A stretch of 56,224 bases of DNA from the NCBI RefSeq assembly GCF_015209595.1, contig NZ_JADEYS010000027.1:1-56224 (forward strand), read 5' to 3'. The position numbers were made by a program, and so were the translations under genes. Below are positions 8,736-18,341 of this stretch, one piece after another. A model generated the notes under the pieces. That model saw nothing but the letters and a program-made list of their open reading frames with translations, ran no database searches and had not been told where the DNA came from. Every line of letters begins with the position of its first letter. Within the stretch, counting starts at the first letter, position 1. Source of the stretch: Pontibacterium sinense (GTDB lineage: Bacteria > Pseudomonadota > Gammaproteobacteria > Pseudomonadales > Balneatricaceae).

Positions 8736-9692
8736 TTACTCGACAACTTTAGTTGCGCGGGCCAATACAGATGCTGGGATCTCAACACCCATGCGTGACG
8801 CCATTTTTGGGTTCACGTACAGTTCAGAACCGTTGGCAACGCGCACCGGAATTTCACCCGCCGCTTCACCTTTCAGGATGCGTACAACCACCTCACCGGT
8901 CTGGCGACCAATATCCCCGTAGTTGAAGCCCAAAGCCGCCACTGCGCCACGCTCAACAGAACCGGTATCCGCAGAGAACACGGGCAAACGACCATCGATA
9001 CCTACTTTCACCACAGATTCCAACGCAGTCAGGATCGTGTTGTCCGTCGGGCAGTAGATCGCATCCACATCACCGATCAGTTTCTGGGCCGCGATCATCA
9101 CATCAGACGATTTAGGGGCAGGCGCTTCGACAATCTCGATGCCCAGTGTCAGGGCTTCGATCTTCAGCATCTCAACGATCGCAACCGCGTTTGGCTCACC
9201 CGGGTTGTAAGGCACACCCAGCTTTTCCATTGTCGGCAGGAATTCCTGAATCAGCATCAGGTGCTGAGCGACAGGCGACATATCAGACAGACCGGTGACG
9301 TTGCGGCCCGGTGCTTCGTAGTTTGATACCAGCTTGGCACCCAGTGGATCAGTCACCGCAGAGAACACGATAGGGATATCTTTAGTGGCGCTCACTGCAC
9401 TCTGAGCAGACGGTGTAGAGATCGCAACGATCACATCCGGGGCATCACCCACCAGCTTACGCGCAATCTGCGCCGCAATGGCCGGGTTACCCTGTGCGCT
9501 TTCGTAAGTAAACTTCAGGTCCTGTTCGGAATATCCGCTTTCTGCCAGCACATCTTTGATACCGTCACGCACGGCATCCAATGCCGGGTGTTCAACGATG
9601 GCGGTGGTTGCAACGTACACAGGCTCAGCCTGTACAGACATAGAGAGGGTTGCAGCCGCGACAGCAGCGGTCAGTAAGTTACGTAGTTTCAT
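8736..9692 (-). CDS. TrpX-type ABC substrate-binding protein
   Basis: A 318-residue periplasmic protein with a signal peptide ending AEPVYVA (SVQA cleavage, about residue 22). The body matches the DUF534/PF04392 family: DVIVAISTPSAQSAVSATKD, PIVFSAVTDPLGAKLV, GLSDMSPV and GFNYGDIGRQTGE. Studied members bind tryptophan or tyrosine. The gene starts after a GGAGTG site and is followed by permease and ATPase genes, so the whole importer is present. Aromatic specificity is inferred; the binding pocket residues were not assessed. Confidence 0.9.
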   Translation of the reverse strand: MKLRNLLTAAVAAATLSMSVQAEPVYVATTAIVEHPALDAVRDGIKDVLAESGYSEQDLKFTYESAQGNPAIAAQIARKLVGDAPDVIVAISTPSAQSAVSATKDIPIVFSAVTDPLGAKLVSNYEAPGRNVTGLSDMSPVAQHLMLIQEFLPTMEKLGVPYNPGEPNAVAIVEMLKIEALTLGIEIVEAPAPKSSDVMIAAQKLIGDVDAIYCPTDNTILTALESVVKVGIDGRLPVFSADTGSVERGAVAALGFNYGDIGRQTGEVVVRILKGEAAGEIPVRVANGSELYVNPKMASRMGVEIPASVLARATKVVE

Positions 9693-9773
9693 AATGGCAC
9701 TCCAAATATTTATTGTTATTTCGGTTGTGCAGCCTCTGAGAGGCCCGGTTTTTTAGGGAAAAAGGATCAGTGG

Positions 9774-10823
9774 TCACACCTGACTGGCATCAAAGTTAGC
9801 GATACGCGCGGCACCAATCTGGTCTGCGGCATAACTGGTTGCGATCTCCAGCCGATCGGCAAGGGAAAAGACTTCATCGAGAGTTTCAGCTATCTCATCC
9901 ACCTTGTTCCACACCCAGGATTCATCGCTGGCTTCCAGATCACTGGTCACCGCCAGTAATCCGCCACAGTTCACGATGTAATCCGGGACATAGAGCGTGC
10001 CCTTCTTGGCAAGCTCCACGCCATGTTGCGGACGGGTCAGCTGATTATTTGCGGCACCGGCGACGATGCCTGCGGAAATTTCTTTGATACTCTGGTCGTT
10101 GACCACCATGCCCAGCGCACAGGGGCTATAGATATCAACGTCCTGCGCGTGGATCTCTGACGGATCAACGATCTCAATGCCGAAGGTATCGCGGGCACGG
10201 TTGACGGCATCAGGGTTAACCTCTGCAGCAACGACGGTGGCCCCGCGCGCCTGCAGCAGTTCAACCAGCTTAAAGCCGACCTTACCAAGGCCCTGCACGG
10301 CAACGGACAGTCCGGTGAGGTCATCGCTACCGCGACGGTGTTTGACTGCCGCGCTGATAGAGGTCAGTACGCCATAGGCGGTCACGAGATCCGGTGCCAA
10401 TGCTGCACGGCCACCCAGATGGGAGGTACGCTCGGCCATGACTTCCACATCATCTGCGGTCAGGCCGACATCCACGCCGGTTTTGACTTTACCACCCATG
10501 CTTTCGACGAAATCACCCATGGCCAGAAACGTCGCACGACGATCCATGGTGTCCGGATTGGCGATCATAACGGACTTGGAACCGCCGTAATCCAGACCAG
10601 ACATCACAGACTTGAACGTCATGCCCCGCGACAAGCGCAACACATCGGTAAAGGCTTCATCGGCGCTGGCGTAGTTGCGCAAGCGGCAGCCACCCACTGC
10701 CGGCTTGCCATTCCAGGCACGATGTACGGCGCTGATCGCTTTCAGGCCGGTATTTTCGTCAAAATGCACGTACAGGTTTACGTGACCATCAAACTCAGGA
10801 TGATCGAATAGAACGGTGTTCAT
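9774..10823 (-). CDS. Leu/Phe-type amino acid dehydrogenase
   Basis: A 349-residue NAD-dependent oxidative deaminase of the Glu/Leu/Phe/Val dehydrogenase family. Length and sequence fit the short leucine/phenylalanine dehydrogenase branch. VGGCRLRNYASADEA and LDYGGSKSVMI carry the substrate-binding glycine loop and catalytic lysine; VAVQGLGKVGFKLVELL is the Rossmann nucleotide site; APDLVTAYGV and IVAGAANNQL follow as usual. The reaction turns an L-amino acid into its 2-oxoacid with release of ammonia. Placed between aminotransferase and importer genes, it probably feeds oxoacids to the ferredoxin oxidoreductase. Whether the substrate is aromatic or branched-chain cannot be read from sequence. 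Confidence 0.88.
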   Translation of the reverse strand: MNTVLFDHPEFDGHVNLYVHFDENTGLKAISAVHRAWNGKPAVGGCRLRNYASADEAFTDVLRLSRGMTFKSVMSGLDYGGSKSVMIANPDTMDRRATFLAMGDFVESMGGKVKTGVDVGLTADDVEVMAERTSHLGGRAALAPDLVTAYGVLTSISAAVKHRRGSDDLTGLSVAVQGLGKVGFKLVELLQARGATVVAAEVNPDAVNRARDTFGIEIVDPSEIHAQDVDIYSPCALGMVVNDQSIKEISAGIVAGAANNQLTRPQHGVELAKKGTLYVPDYIVNCGGLLAVTSDLEASDESWVWNKVDEIAETLDEVFSLADRLEIATSYAADQIGAARIANFDASQV

Positions 10824-10873
10824 TGTTGGGTTACTCGTATTATTTTTATTGTGTTGTCTTTTTGGAGCTGCGC

Positions 10874-12073
10874 TTACGGGGTTTTAAGCACCTCGCCCAG
10901 CGCGGCCACAAAGTAGTCCATACACTGCTCGTTCAGCCCGGCTACGTTCATACGGCTGGAATCGATCATGTAGATGCTGTGTTCGGTACGGAGCTGTTCG
11001 ACTTGCTGCGGTGTAATGCCCAAAAAGGAGAACATGCCAAACTGCTGCTCGATGAAGCTGAAGTCACCTTGGATATCAGACGCGGTAATCTTCGTCACCA
11101 GACTCTGACGCAGGCCCTGAATGCGGTGACGCATCAGCGACAGTTCGTCCTGCCAGAGGGTGCTCAATTCGTCGTCACTGAGGATGGTTTCCACGATGGC
11201 TGCACCGTGAGATGGCGGCATGGAGTAGTGGCTACGAATTTTGCTGAACAGCTGACTGCCCGCATTGGAGGTCTGCTCCGGTGTTTCACCGACAATAAAC
11301 AAGGTGCCGGTACGCTCACGGTAGAGGCCGAAGTTTTTGGAGCAGGAGGTGGCCACCAGCATCTCTGGCATACGTGCCGCCAGCATGCGCACGCCGTATG
11401 CGTCGTCATCCAGACCGGAACCCAGCCCCTGATAGGCCATATCAACAAATGGAATCAGGCCTTTGCGTTCCAGCAGATCCGCCACGGCATCCCACTGTTC
11501 TCGGTTCAGGTCCGCGCCACTTGGGTTATGGCAGCAGCCGTGGAGCAAGATAAAGTCGCCCTGCCTGGCACTTTCCAGTGCCTGCAACATCGCATCAAAC
11601 TGAATGGCTTTGTTGGCGTAGTCGTAATACGGATACTCAACGATATCGAGACCTGCACCGCCCAGCAGTGGAATATGATTAGCCCATGTGGGTGTGCTCA
11701 CCCAGACACGGCTTTCGCTGCTGCAACCGCGCAGGAATTCTGCACCCATGCGTAACGCACCACAGCCACCCGGCGTCTGGGCCGAGATTACACGGCCGTC
11801 ATTCAGTGCCGGATGCTCCGCGCCAAATACCAGTTGCGCAGAACGCAGGTTAAATAACGGAGAGCCCGCCGGTGCGGTATAGCTTTTGGTAGTTTCAGAC
11901 TGCAACAGACGCGCTTCCGCCTGCTGAACCGCCTGCATGATCGGCGTCTCGCCCAGATCGTTCTTGTAGACCCCAATGCCCAGATCGATCTTCTGTGGGT
12001 GAGTGTCTTCCCGATAGCTGGCCATCATCGCCAGAATCGGATCTTGAGGAATAGGTTTTAGTACTTCAAACAT
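10874..12073 (-). CDS. aromatic/aspartate-type aminotransferase (class I)
   Basis: A 399-residue PLP enzyme like TyrB/AspC. The N-terminal MFEVLKPIPQDPILAMMASY and KIDLGIGVYKNDLGETPIM are typical of this branch. Also seen are LHGCCHNPSGADL (aspartate-aminotransferase substrate loop), PFVDMAYQGLG (PLP-ring region), SCSKNFGLYRERTG (Schiff-base lysine in SKNFGLY) and SSRMNVAGL (carboxylate-binding arginine). It interconverts aromatic amino acids and aryl-pyruvates with 2-oxoglutarate. The place between dehydrogenase and indolepyruvate oxidoreductase genes supports a catabolic job. Residues for strict aromatic preference were not resolved. Confidence 0.9.
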   Translation of the reverse strand: MFEVLKPIPQDPILAMMASYREDTHPQKIDLGIGVYKNDLGETPIMQAVQQAEARLLQSETTKSYTAPAGSPLFNLRSAQLVFGAEHPALNDGRVISAQTPGGCGALRMGAEFLRGCSSESRVWVSTPTWANHIPLLGGAGLDIVEYPYYDYANKAIQFDAMLQALESARQGDFILLHGCCHNPSGADLNREQWDAVADLLERKGLIPFVDMAYQGLGSGLDDDAYGVRMLAARMPEMLVATSCSKNFGLYRERTGTLFIVGETPEQTSNAGSQLFSKIRSHYSMPPSHGAAIVETILSDDELSTLWQDELSLMRHRIQGLRQSLVTKITASDIQGDFSFIEQQFGMFSFLGITPQQVEQLRTEHSIYMIDSSRMNVAGLNEQCMDYFVAALGEVLKTP

Positions 12074-12110
12074 AACAACGTCCCGGTATGTTTCCTAAAT
12101 GGCTAAGCGC

Positions 12111-15100
12111 TTACGCGCTCAGCCCGTCAATTTCAGCCAGGAGCTGCTCTGATTGTTCACGCGCAGCTTTTGCGGCCTGCTCTTTCACCAGACCAAAACC
12201 ACGAATCTCATCCGGTACCTGCGCAAGCTTCAGCGAGGCCTGATAGTTCCGGTCGTTGAGACGAGCAACCAAGGTGCTGATCTGAGTCTCATACTCGTCA
12301 CGCAACTGACGCTCCAATTTGCGATCCGGATGGTAGCCAAACAGATCCAACTTGGTGCCACGCAGGCTGCGCATCTTAGCGACGGTGCCCAGTGCTTTTA
12401 GCATCCACGGACCAAAGCTCATCTTCTTCGGACGGCCCTGAGAATCACGTTTGCGCGCCAACAGCGGCGGTGCCATATGGAAGTTAATGCGGTAGTCACC
12501 TTCAAAGGTCTCACTGACCTCTTTCAGGAAATCGGAATCGGTATACAGACGCGCCACTTCGTACTCGTCTTTATACGCCATCAGACGGAACAGCTGTTTA
12601 GACACCGCTTCGGTCAGGGCCTGAGAGTCCACACCCAGTGCAGCCTCTGCACCCGATACTTTGCTCACCAAATCACGGTAACGCGCCGCGTATTTGGCAT
12701 CCTGGTACTTGGTCAGGAACGCAGTGTTACGCTCAATCTGAGTCTCTAGTGTCAATTCTGGCGCTGGCTTGTGGCCACCGGCCGACTGCTGAACAAACTC
12801 CGCATCAACGGCAGCCAAACGGCCCCAGTTAAAGGCGGTTTTGTTCTTCTCTATTGCCACACCGTTCAACTCAATCGCTTTCTGCAAGGCATCCAGCGAT
12901 ACCGGCACCAGACCGGACTGCCATGCAAAGCCCAACATCATCACGTTGGAGAAGACGGTATCGCCCAGCAGGGTTTCCGCCAGACGGTTGGCATCAATAG
13001 ACTCCATACGATCATCGCCAACGGCTTCACCCAAAATACGTACACGGCGGGTCGATTTCATATCGGCATCGCGATACAGCACGTTGTCTGCGGTCGCGAT
13101 CTCAGCCAGATTCAGTACCGCACGGCTGTGATCCTTACGCAGCACGCTCAAGGCTTTGTCAGAGGTTGCCACGACCATATCGCAGGCGATCATGGCATCG
13201 GCCTGACCGGTTTCGATCCTCACCTGATGGATATCTTCCGGCTGTGGAGCCAGACGCACGTAACTCAGTACGGTGCCGCCCTTCTGCGCAAAGCCCATGA
13301 AGTCCAGTACGGTTGCACCTTTGGATTCCAGATGCGCCGCCATGGTGATCAGCGCACCCACGGTCACAACACCGGTACCACCGACTCCACCCACCAGCAG
13401 GTTGTAACTGCTTGTGAGTTCATTCAGCTGAGGCAACGGCAGTGCCGCCAGCTTCTGATTAAACGCTTCACCGATAGAGACACCGCCGCCTTTGCGCAGC
13501 TGACCACCTTCGATGGTGACGAAGCTTGGGCAGAACCCGGATACACAGGAGAAGTCCTTGTTGCAGGAGGACTGGTCGATACGACGCTTACGGCCCTGCT
13601 CTGTCTCACGCGGGATCACCGACAGACAGTTGGATTTCTGTGAGCAGTCACCACAGCCTTCACACACATTGTGGTTGATGAAGGCACGGCGCTGCGGATC
13701 AGGGAACTGGCCGCGCTTACGGCGGCGACGTTTTTCTGCGGCACAGGTCTGGTCGTAGATCAGTACGGTCACACCCTGAATGTCCCGCAGTTCTCGCTGG
13801 ATTGTGTCCAGCTCATCACGGTGATGAAAGGTAGCCACGGACGGGAAGATGCTTTTATCGCTGAACTTCTCCGGCTCGTCGCTCAAAATTGCGATCCGTT
13901 GAACGCCTTCGGCAAACACCTGATTGGCAATCGCCGGCACAGTGATCACACCGTCCACCGGCTGTCCACCGGTCATCGCCACGGCATCGTTAAACAGAAT
14001 CTTGTAGGTAATGTTGGCATTCGCCGCCAGAGACTGACGGATCGCCAGAGAACCTGAGTGGAAGTAGGTCCCTTCACCCAGGTTCTGGAAAACGTGTTTG
14101 TTTTCGAGGTAACGGGATTTGGAGATCCAGTTCACACCCTCGCCGCCCATCTGAATCAGGGACTCAGTTTTACGGTTCATCCACGATGCCATGAAGTGAC
14201 AGCCGATACCCGCTTGTGCGCGGCTACCTTCAGGCACTTTGGTAGAGGAGTTGTGCGGGCAACCGGAGCAGAAGTATGGCAAACGACGTACGCCACCTGG
14301 ATCACATACGGTGCTGCCACGGACACCCACTTCGGCCAGTTGCTCGCGGAAATCAGAACCCAGCAGCTGGGTGATGCGGTCTGCTACATAGCGGGCCAGC
14401 ATATTCGGACCCAGCTCACCCACATACGGAATCAGCGGCTCACCGTTTTCATCTTTTTTACCCACAACGGTGACGTTGATCGTCTCGTCCGGTGCCGACA
14501 TATATTCTTTGATCTGACTTTCGATGATGCCGCGCTTCTCTTCAACGACCAGCACTTCCTGCTTGCCGCGCACGAAATCCATCGCACCGCTGCGCTCCAG
14601 CGGCCATACCAGACCGACCTTGTAGATATCCAGGCCCAGCGCCCGGCACTTCTCTTCGTCCAGTCCCAGCAGTTCCAGTGCAGCCATCAGATCCAGATGG
14701 GCTTTACCGGTGGTGACAATGCCAAAACGGGCATCCGGCGTATCGTAGATACGTTTATCGATAGGATTGGCACGGGCAAACGCGGCAACCGCCGCCAGCT
14801 TGTGCTCGATACGGGTTTCCAGCTGCGGTCCCGGCAGATCCGGCCAGCGGTAGTGCAAACCACCTTCCGGTGCTTCGAAGTCTTCAGGAATATTAAACGT
14901 AGGCAGCTCATCGATATTGACGGACGCTGCACTTTCAACAGTTTCAGAGATCGCTTTAAAACCGGTCCACATGCCGCTGTAGCGGGACATGGCAAAACCC
15001 CAAAGGCCAAACTCGAAATATTCAGCGATGCTCGCCGGGTTGATGGTGGGCATGAACCACGCCATGAACGCTACGTCAGACTGGTGCGGCATACTGGACG

Positions 15101-15578
15101 ACACACAACCGTGGTCATCACCTGCAACAACCAACACACCACCGTTCGGTGAGCTACCGTAGGTGTTGCCGTGCTTCAGGGCATCCGCCGCTCGGTCAAC
15201 ACCCGGGCCTTTGCCGTACCAGATACCAAATACGCCATCGACATTTTTATCATCGTCGGTTTCAACCTGCTGCGTACCCAGCACCATAGTGGCGCCCAGC
15301 TCTTCATTGATCGCCGGTACAAAATCGATATCGTGGTCTTTCAGGAGGGTTTTGGCCTGCCACAGCGCCTGGTCATACCCGCCTAACGGAGAACCACGGT
15401 AGCCACTGATAAAGCCAGCAGTGTTCAGTTTGTTCTTGCGATCCAGCTGGCGCTGCATCAGGGGTAAACGTACCAGCGCTTGTGTGCCGGTCAGAAAAAC
15501 ACGACCGGTTTCACGCGTGTAACGGTCGTTGAGAGAATAGTCGTCCAGTGAATCTACGTGGCCCGTTTTATGGCTCAT
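12111..15578 (-). CDS. fused indolepyruvate:ferredoxin oxidoreductase
   Basis: A single 1155-residue protein carrying both IorA- and IorB-like parts. It oxidatively decarboxylates aryl-pyruvates to acyl-CoA, passing electrons to ferredoxin. Visible are the thiamine-enzyme start (GYRGSPLGGYD, about 60), a CSGCP cysteine pair (about 440), a thiamine/metal region NDAVAMTGGQP (about 532-542), a cysteine-rich FeS segment (about 640-685: CEGCGDCSQKSNC, then CNKDFSCVSGFC) and a C-terminal gamma-type domain beginning VGGVGGTG (about 731). I chose the ATG at 15578 with GAGG upstream over a GTG at 15587. It heads the leftward amino-acid block. Branched oxoacids remain possible substrates. Confidence 0.92.
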   Translation of the reverse strand: MSHKTGHVDSLDDYSLNDRYTRETGRVFLTGTQALVRLPLMQRQLDRKNKLNTAGFISGYRGSPLGGYDQALWQAKTLLKDHDIDFVPAINEELGATMVLGTQQVETDDDKNVDGVFGIWYGKGPGVDRAADALKHGNTYGSSPNGGVLVVAGDDHGCVSSSMPHQSDVAFMAWFMPTINPASIAEYFEFGLWGFAMSRYSGMWTGFKAISETVESAASVNIDELPTFNIPEDFEAPEGGLHYRWPDLPGPQLETRIEHKLAAVAAFARANPIDKRIYDTPDARFGIVTTGKAHLDLMAALELLGLDEEKCRALGLDIYKVGLVWPLERSGAMDFVRGKQEVLVVEEKRGIIESQIKEYMSAPDETINVTVVGKKDENGEPLIPYVGELGPNMLARYVADRITQLLGSDFREQLAEVGVRGSTVCDPGGVRRLPYFCSGCPHNSSTKVPEGSRAQAGIGCHFMASWMNRKTESLIQMGGEGVNWISKSRYLENKHVFQNLGEGTYFHSGSLAIRQSLAANANITYKILFNDAVAMTGGQPVDGVITVPAIANQVFAEGVQRIAILSDEPEKFSDKSIFPSVATFHHRDELDTIQRELRDIQGVTVLIYDQTCAAEKRRRRKRGQFPDPQRRAFINHNVCEGCGDCSQKSNCLSVIPRETEQGRKRRIDQSSCNKDFSCVSGFCPSFVTIEGGQLRKGGGVSIGEAFNQKLAALPLPQLNELTSSYNLLVGGVGGTGVVTVGALITMAAHLESKGATVLDFMGFAQKGGTVLSYVRLAPQPEDIHQVRIETGQADAMIACDMVVATSDKALSVLRKDHSRAVLNLAEIATADNVLYRDADMKSTRRVRILGEAVGDDRMESIDANRLAETLLGDTVFSNVMMLGFAWQSGLVPVSLDALQKAIELNGVAIEKNKTAFNWGRLAAVDAEFVQQSAGGHKPAPELTLETQIERNTAFLTKYQDAKYAARYRDLVSKVSGAEAALGVDSQALTEAVSKQLFRLMAYKDEYEVARLYTDSDFLKEVSETFEGDYRINFHMAPPLLARKRDSQGRPKKMSFGPWMLKALGTVAKMRSLRGTKLDLFGYHPDRKLERQLRDEYETQISTLVARLNDRNYQASLKLAQVPDEIRGFGLVKEQAAKAAREQSEQLLAEIDGLSA

Positions 15579-15793
15579 GCCATACACCTCAGCAAACTGT
15601 TTCTTATTGTTATGCGGCTAACTGACTGAAATTGATTTATGTCAATTGCCGTAGGAATGAGAAATAGTCTATGAGGTTTATGACGAAAGGTGCTTGCAAA
15701 TTACATAGCAGATCAGGATTATTATGAAATATTCAAAACAATAAACACCAAGATACGAAAGATTCTTTCATTTCTTGAAGAGATTGCGAATTC

Positions 15794-16267
15794 ATGTCAG
15801 AAGAACTGGACCGTTATGACCGCCACATACTCAAAATTCTGCAGGACGATGGCCGTATCTCAAACCAGCATCTGGCCGATCAGGTTGGATTATCCACAGC
15901 GGCCTGCTGGCGACGGGTTAAATCACTGGATGAACGTGGCATTCTCAAACGCCATACGACACTGGTTGATCCGGAAGCGCTGGGATACGGGCTCTGCGTG
16001 ATGATCATGGTGACGCTGATTCGCCACCAGCAGGACCACACTAAAGAGTTTGAGGCAGCCGTCCGGTCTTTCCCTGAAGTACTGCAATGTTACGCGGTGA
16101 CTGGAAACGCGGACTATGTACTGCGCGTGGTGATTCCCAACATGGCCGCCTACGATACATTTCTCAGTGAAAAGATCTTCACCCTGCCGGGTGTCAATCA
16201 GGTGAAATCTAACTTTGCATTGCGTGAAGTAAAGTATGAAACGGCCATTCCGGTCGATCTGAGCTAG
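15794..16267 (+). CDS. Lrp/AsnC-family transcriptional regulator
   Basis: A 157-residue regulator: N-terminal winged helix (LDRYDRHILKILQDDGRISNQ) and a C-terminal amino-acid-sensing RAM domain (YGLCVMIMVTLI, VTGNADYVLRVVIPNM, LPGVNQVKSNFALREVKYETAIP). Such proteins bind amino acids and switch neighbouring amino-acid genes. It is divergent from the ferredoxin oxidoreductase gene across a 215-base gap, which makes the leftward amino-acid block its likely target. No specific binding site was recognised in the gap. Confidence 0.92.
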   Translation: MSEELDRYDRHILKILQDDGRISNQHLADQVGLSTAACWRRVKSLDERGILKRHTTLVDPEALGYGLCVMIMVTLIRHQQDHTKEFEAAVRSFPEVLQCYAVTGNADYVLRVVIPNMAAYDTFLSEKIFTLPGVNQVKSNFALREVKYETAIPVDLS

Positions 16268-16404
16268 GCATTTTATTGAGAATACCAGCACGCCTTCAAT
16301 ATCCTTGGTGCCAGAAGTTATTAAAACGCCTGCCTTTTTTCATTTCTGTTTCAGTAACTCCATCTACTCTATCCCTGAGACGAGAGAGAAGTTGGAGAAA
16401 CATC

Positions 16405-16569
16405 ATGAAGATTGTGATGAGCATGTTGGTACTCATGTTTGGTTTGTCTGCCGGTTCAGCGTATGCCGAAAGTGCACGCGATTTATTACTGGACGACAAT
16501 ATCAGCGCATACAGTAACCTACCCGCTGACGTATATCAGCGTTACCACGGCGATAAAAGCGATCAGTAA
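16405..16569 (+). CDS. 54-residue secreted peptide
   Basis: The ATG at 16405 has GGAGA six bases upstream. The product starts with a clear Sec signal peptide (MKIVMSMLVLMFGLSAGSAYA, likely cut after AYA at about residue 21), leaving a mature acidic peptide of about 33 residues (ESARDLLLDDNISAYSNLP onward). No family was recognised. A GC-rich imperfect hairpin follows at about 16589-16620. It stands between the Lrp gene and a convergent K+ channel gene. The ribosome site plus signal peptide make it a credible gene. Confidence 0.6.
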   Translation: MKIVMSMLVLMFGLSAGSAYAESARDLLLDDNISAYSNLPADVYQRYHGDKSDQ

Positions 16570-16644
16570 TCCGTTCAGTTGATTCTATCGGGGCGTGGAA
16601 CCTCCCCTTTTCACGCTCCGTTGAACATATCCCACGCTCAAGCC

Positions 16645-16998
16645 TTACTTAAATCGCTCTTCAATACCTTTCAATACAATCGGATCGATACTTTGGTGAA
16701 ATGCCGAAGAGGCCGTAGCTACAGTAATCGCGACAAAAATGCCGGTTAGCATAATCCCCAGAAAGGCGATCACAATCGCCAGCACTTTGGCTAGTTTACT
16801 CATCGGACGGATATCACCATACCCAACCGTCAGTGCGGTAATAAACGACCAGTACAGCGCGTTAAACCGACCCCAGCCTTCAAGGCGCCCAACTACCTGC
16901 CCCACAATAATAATCAGCGTGCATAGCATCAACAGAATTGGGGCAGCAAGATACACACCCCAGAAGAAAAGCTGAACAAATGTAATCGAAAATTCCAT
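16645..16998 (-). CDS. small potassium-channel protein
   Basis: A 117-residue membrane protein with two transmembrane helices flanking a pore loop. The selectivity filter TVGYGD (about residues 57-62) is intact, as in two-helix Ion_trans_2 K+ channels. It would act as a tetramer in the inner membrane. There is no cytoplasmic RCK or cyclic-nucleotide domain, only a short tail ending VLKGIEERFK, so gating is not evident. It faces the small secreted peptide gene and stands alone. Confidence 0.9.
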   Translation of the reverse strand: MEFSITFVQLFFWGVYLAAPILLMLCTLIIIVGQVVGRLEGWGRFNALYWSFITALTVGYGDIRPMSKLAKVLAIVIAFLGIMLTGIFVAITVATASSAFHQSIDPIVLKGIEERFK

Positions 16999-17226
16999 AC
17001 CGGCATTGTAGCTACTCAGGTGTCACTGACAAAGTCGCCGGCGGCGAACTATCTATTCCGCTGCCCGGTCGCGTGGGGTGTGACAACCGGACAACGGATA
17101 CTGCAGACGGGTTGGTTTAAAGCACTGGGACAGCGCTTAAGCCAGAATCAAGGGTATGAATTTACCAATGGAAAGAGAAATTACATTTGCGAATCGGACT
17201 TATAGGTTTGCTGAATCAATCACCAA

Positions 17227-18162
17227 TCAGCCAACCTGCTCGTCAACCTTCCGATCCACCATACCTTTCACTAACGCAGGCACAGTGGTCTGGACGTAAT
17301 CAATAAATGCGGCCACATGCTCAGGCAACGATCGCTCAGCACGCCAGATCCAGTAATAGCTAAATGCAGCCGGTTCGTTTTGCTTCACAAACAGCGGATG
17401 CAGGGCGCGATTGTCGGGTGATATTTTGGCACTGGGCAAGATCCCCGCGCCAATGCCTAAGGATGCCCAGTCTTCAATCACTTTGTAAGTCATCGCCTGC
17501 CCAGCATACGGGTTTAGTTTTACCCCTTGGGCTTTCATCATATTCGCGAGCGCATCATTCAATCCACAACCGCCACCCGTAAGGATAATTGGCGTTGCAG
17601 GCAGGTCGGCCATCTCAAATGACAAACGACTGGCCGCTGGTTCATCATTCAATGCGGGCAGGTAATAGAGATTATCGCGATAGAAAACGCAGGATGACTC
17701 GCCGTCACCGCCTTCATTTTCCGGCACTATCTGGATATCGATCTGCTCACGGCTTAAACGCTGCGACAAATCATCAATAAAACACTCTTTAAAGAACAAC
17801 GTCACATCAGGGTGAGCTTGTCGAAACGGTGCCAAAACCTGATCCAGACGCTGCATATCCACCAGCGGCGAAAATCCGATCCTTAAGATCTTATGGCTCG
17901 GATTATGATAAGACTCCGCGGCTTTCACCAATTCATCACGGTTGTGCAACACCTCCTGAATACGCGGCAGCATATATTCACCGAATGAGGTCAGCTCAAC
18001 CTTACGTGTGGTGCGATTGAACAGCCGCCCGCCTAGCTCCTCTTCCAGCTGAGATATCGCATTGGACAAAGTTGGCTGTGTTGCAAAACTGAGTTCTGCC
18101 GCCCGACTAAAAGAGCTTGTTTCTGCGACGTTCACCACAAATTGCAGCTGTTTCAGATTCAT
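17227..18162 (-). CDS. LysR-family regulator next to di-haem peroxidase
   Basis: A LysR regulator of about 311 residues: helix-turn-helix at the N terminus (MNLKQLQFVVNVAETSSFSR, LSFATQPTLSNAISQLEEELG) and a periplasmic-binding-like effector domain. I start at the ATG at 18162 because family members begin there; an ATG at 18174 is also possible. The further upstream in-frame extension reads AT-rich promoter DNA. It is divergent from the di-haem peroxidase gene. The gap holds ATAAA/TTTAT (18186-18200), a possible LysR site. It probably controls the peroxidase gene. Confidence 0.9.
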   Translation of the reverse strand: MNLKQLQFVVNVAETSSFSRAAELSFATQPTLSNAISQLEEELGGRLFNRTTRKVELTSFGEYMLPRIQEVLHNRDELVKAAESYHNPSHKILRIGFSPLVDMQRLDQVLAPFRQAHPDVTLFFKECFIDDLSQRLSREQIDIQIVPENEGGDGESSCVFYRDNLYYLPALNDEPAASRLSFEMADLPATPIILTGGGCGLNDALANMMKAQGVKLNPYAGQAMTYKVIEDWASLGIGAGILPSAKISPDNRALHPLFVKQNEPAAFSYYWIWRAERSLPEHVAAFIDYVQTTVPALVKGMVDRKVDEQVG

Positions 18163-18341
18163 AACCACACTCATTCGTTTTCTGAATAAATCATATTTAT
18201 AAATAGAATTTATCAATACCGATCAATCAGCCTAATTTATTTCTCACAGGCTTTCCAGCACCTGGGTGCGCTGGAAGCCCATGGTTCAAGACATAAGCTT
18301 CGAGAGATAAGGTTCGTGACATAGGTGGGGTGGGTAACAAC

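Noticed and set aside
10823-11755. 310-codon plus-strand frame opposite the aminotransferase gene
   Set aside because: Antisense shadow of a clearly recognised PLP enzyme; no independent evidence.
14058-15152. 364-codon plus-strand frame opposite the ferredoxin oxidoreductase gene
   Set aside because: Antisense to well-recognised motifs of the enzyme on the minus strand, with no family match or start signal.
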